5,890 nucleotides of DNA, taken from positions 1-5,890 of the forward strand of contig CAIWTC010000122.1 of the NCBI GenBank assembly GCA_903915485.1. Direction: 5' to 3'. Position numbers and translations under genes: made by a program. A model generated the notes under the pieces. The model saw nothing but the letters and a program-made list of their open reading frames with translations, ran no database searches and was not told the origin of the DNA. How positions within the stretch are numbered: position 1 is the stretch's first letter; each line of letters opens with the position of its first letter. Positions 5,052 to 5,890 of the stretch are shown here, piece by piece. The stretch is from an uncultured Ignavibacteriales bacterium (GTDB lineage: Bacteria > Bacteroidota > Ignavibacteria > Ignavibacteriales > Ignavibacteriaceae).

Positions 5052-5890
5052 ATGAAAATAGCAGTTTTGCTTTCGGGTGGTGTTGATAGTTCTGTTGCGC
5101 TTAGATTACTTAAGCAGGCGGGGCACGATGTAACTGCTTTTTATTTAAAGATTTGGCTTCAGGATGAATTCTCCTTTCTTGGCGATTGTCCTTGGGAAGA
5201 AGACCTTGAGTTTGCGCGAGGTGTCTGCGAACAGGCAGGCGTAAAACTTGAAGTTGTTCCTCTTCAGGATGAGTATTGGGCAAAGGTTGTGAATTATACA
5301 ATCGCCGAAATCAAGTCAGGGCGCACCCCAAACCCTGATATGTTCTGCAACCGTTTAATTAAGTTTGGTGATTTTTATGATAAGATTGACGCGCAGTATG
5401 AAAAAGTTGCCAGCGGGCATTATGCCTTTATCGAAGAGATAAATGGTGAACCTCGCTTAAAAATTTCACCGGACCCCATTAAAGACCAGACTTATTTTTT
5501 AGCATATGTAACAAAAAAACAGCTAGAGCGGGCATTATTTCCTATCGGTGTTTACACTAAAAAACAGATTCGAAATTTTGCTGCAGAGTATGATTTGCCT
5601 AACCAAGTCAGAAAAGATAGTCAGGGTATCTGCTTCCTTGGAAAAATAAAGTTTAAGGATTTCGTGAAATATCATTTAGGTGAACTAAAGGGTGAAATAA
5701 TCGACATTGATACTAATAAGGTGATGGGCGAGCACGACGGATATTATTTTTACACCATTGGTCAAAGGCAGGGAATTAAGCTAAATGCCGGCCCTTGGTA
5801 TGTTATAAAAAAAGACCACATAAAAAATCAGATATTTATTTCGCGAAACCTTGAACTGCTTGATGCAGAAAGAAACTCCTTTTATGTTCA
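5052..5890 (+). CDS. mnmA: tRNA-specific 2-thiouridylase MnmA (3' end beyond window)
   Basis: MnmA thiolates uridine 34 of the Lys, Glu and Gln tRNAs (s2U): it adenylates the base with ATP, then inserts sulfur delivered by a persulfide relay or, in some species, an Fe-S cluster. The visible 279 residues hold the N-terminal PP-loop SGGVDSS (8-14), the first catalytic Cys99 in TPNPDMFCN (92-100), ASGHY (120-124), the second catalytic Cys194 in DSQGICFLG (189-197), and YTIGQRQGI (234-242) of the central domain. The C-terminal beta-barrel, roughly 80-100 residues in the family, is cut off by the window. The stretch FYLKIWLQDEFSFLGDCPWEEDL (30-52) resembles plant organelle MnmA more than the E. 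coli form. Asp96 and Cys99 keep the spacing of the E. coli D99/C102 pair implicated in cluster binding. The ATG opens the conserved core directly (MKIAVLLSGG), which fixes the start; no Shine-Dalgarno sequence is seen. Confidence 0.95.
   Translation, partial: MKIAVLLSGGVDSSVALRLLKQAGHDVTAFYLKIWLQDEFSFLGDCPWEEDLEFARGVCEQAGVKLEVVPLQDEYWAKVVNYTIAEIKSGRTPNPDMFCNRLIKFGDFYDKIDAQYEKVASGHYAFIEEINGEPRLKISPDPIKDQTYFLAYVTKKQLERALFPIGVYTKKQIRNFAAEYDLPNQVRKDSQGICFLGKIKFKDFVKYHLGELKGEIIDIDTNKVMGEHDGYYFYTIGQRQGIKLNAGPWYVIKKDHIKNQIFISRNLELLDAERNSFYV

Noticed and set aside
5110..5301. Minus-strand 63-codon open frame opposite mnmA
   Set aside because: It is antisense to the PP-loop domain of mnmA, which is unmistakable on the plus strand.

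Overview
The window looks like an ordinary chromosomal stretch from a moderately AT-rich, Gram-negative-type bacterium. Most likely it comes from the Bacteroidota / Chlorobi / Ignavibacteria side of the tree. Three observations support this: an OprB-like outer-membrane porin with a signal peptide; several genes with little or no Shine-Dalgarno sequence, including the porin, mnmA, hutU and the small gene before hutU; and promoter-like spacings of the TTTG-N19-TAnnTTT(G/A) kind. This placement is inference from style, not from a database match.

Layout: positions 1-3350 are read from the minus strand. In transcription order they hold add (adenosine deaminase, 2262-3350), a good intrinsic terminator (about 2221-2253), a small uncharacterised basic helical protein (1853-2188), hutU (urocanate hydratase, 191-1852) and the first 36 codons of an unrecognised gene leaving the window (1-109). 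The small gene stops on the base before the hutU start codon, so those two are probably co-transcribed and translationally coupled. add looks like a separate unit. Positions 3516-4721 hold a plus-strand gene for an OprB-family carbohydrate porin, divergent from add across a 165-bp intergenic region with AT-rich dyads. Positions 4722-5051 are 330 bp without a gene. From 5052 to the right edge lies the first 279 codons of mnmA, the tRNA U34 2-thiouridylase, in a variant resembling the plant organelle type.

The metabolic genes fit catabolism and salvage: HutU performs step two of histidine degradation, Add converts adenosine to inosine and ammonia, and the porin would admit small solutes. Nothing shows that they form one pathway. 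No defence system, mobile element with a transposase, CRISPR array or RNA gene was seen.

The most unusual content is in the 330-bp gap. It starts with eleven in-phase degenerate heptamers (consensus roughly NTTTRGC) three bases after the porin stop. A second five-unit array of the same heptamer lies in the opposite orientation just before the mnmA promoter region. Together they form a large imperfect inverted repeat around about 160 bp of unique sequence.
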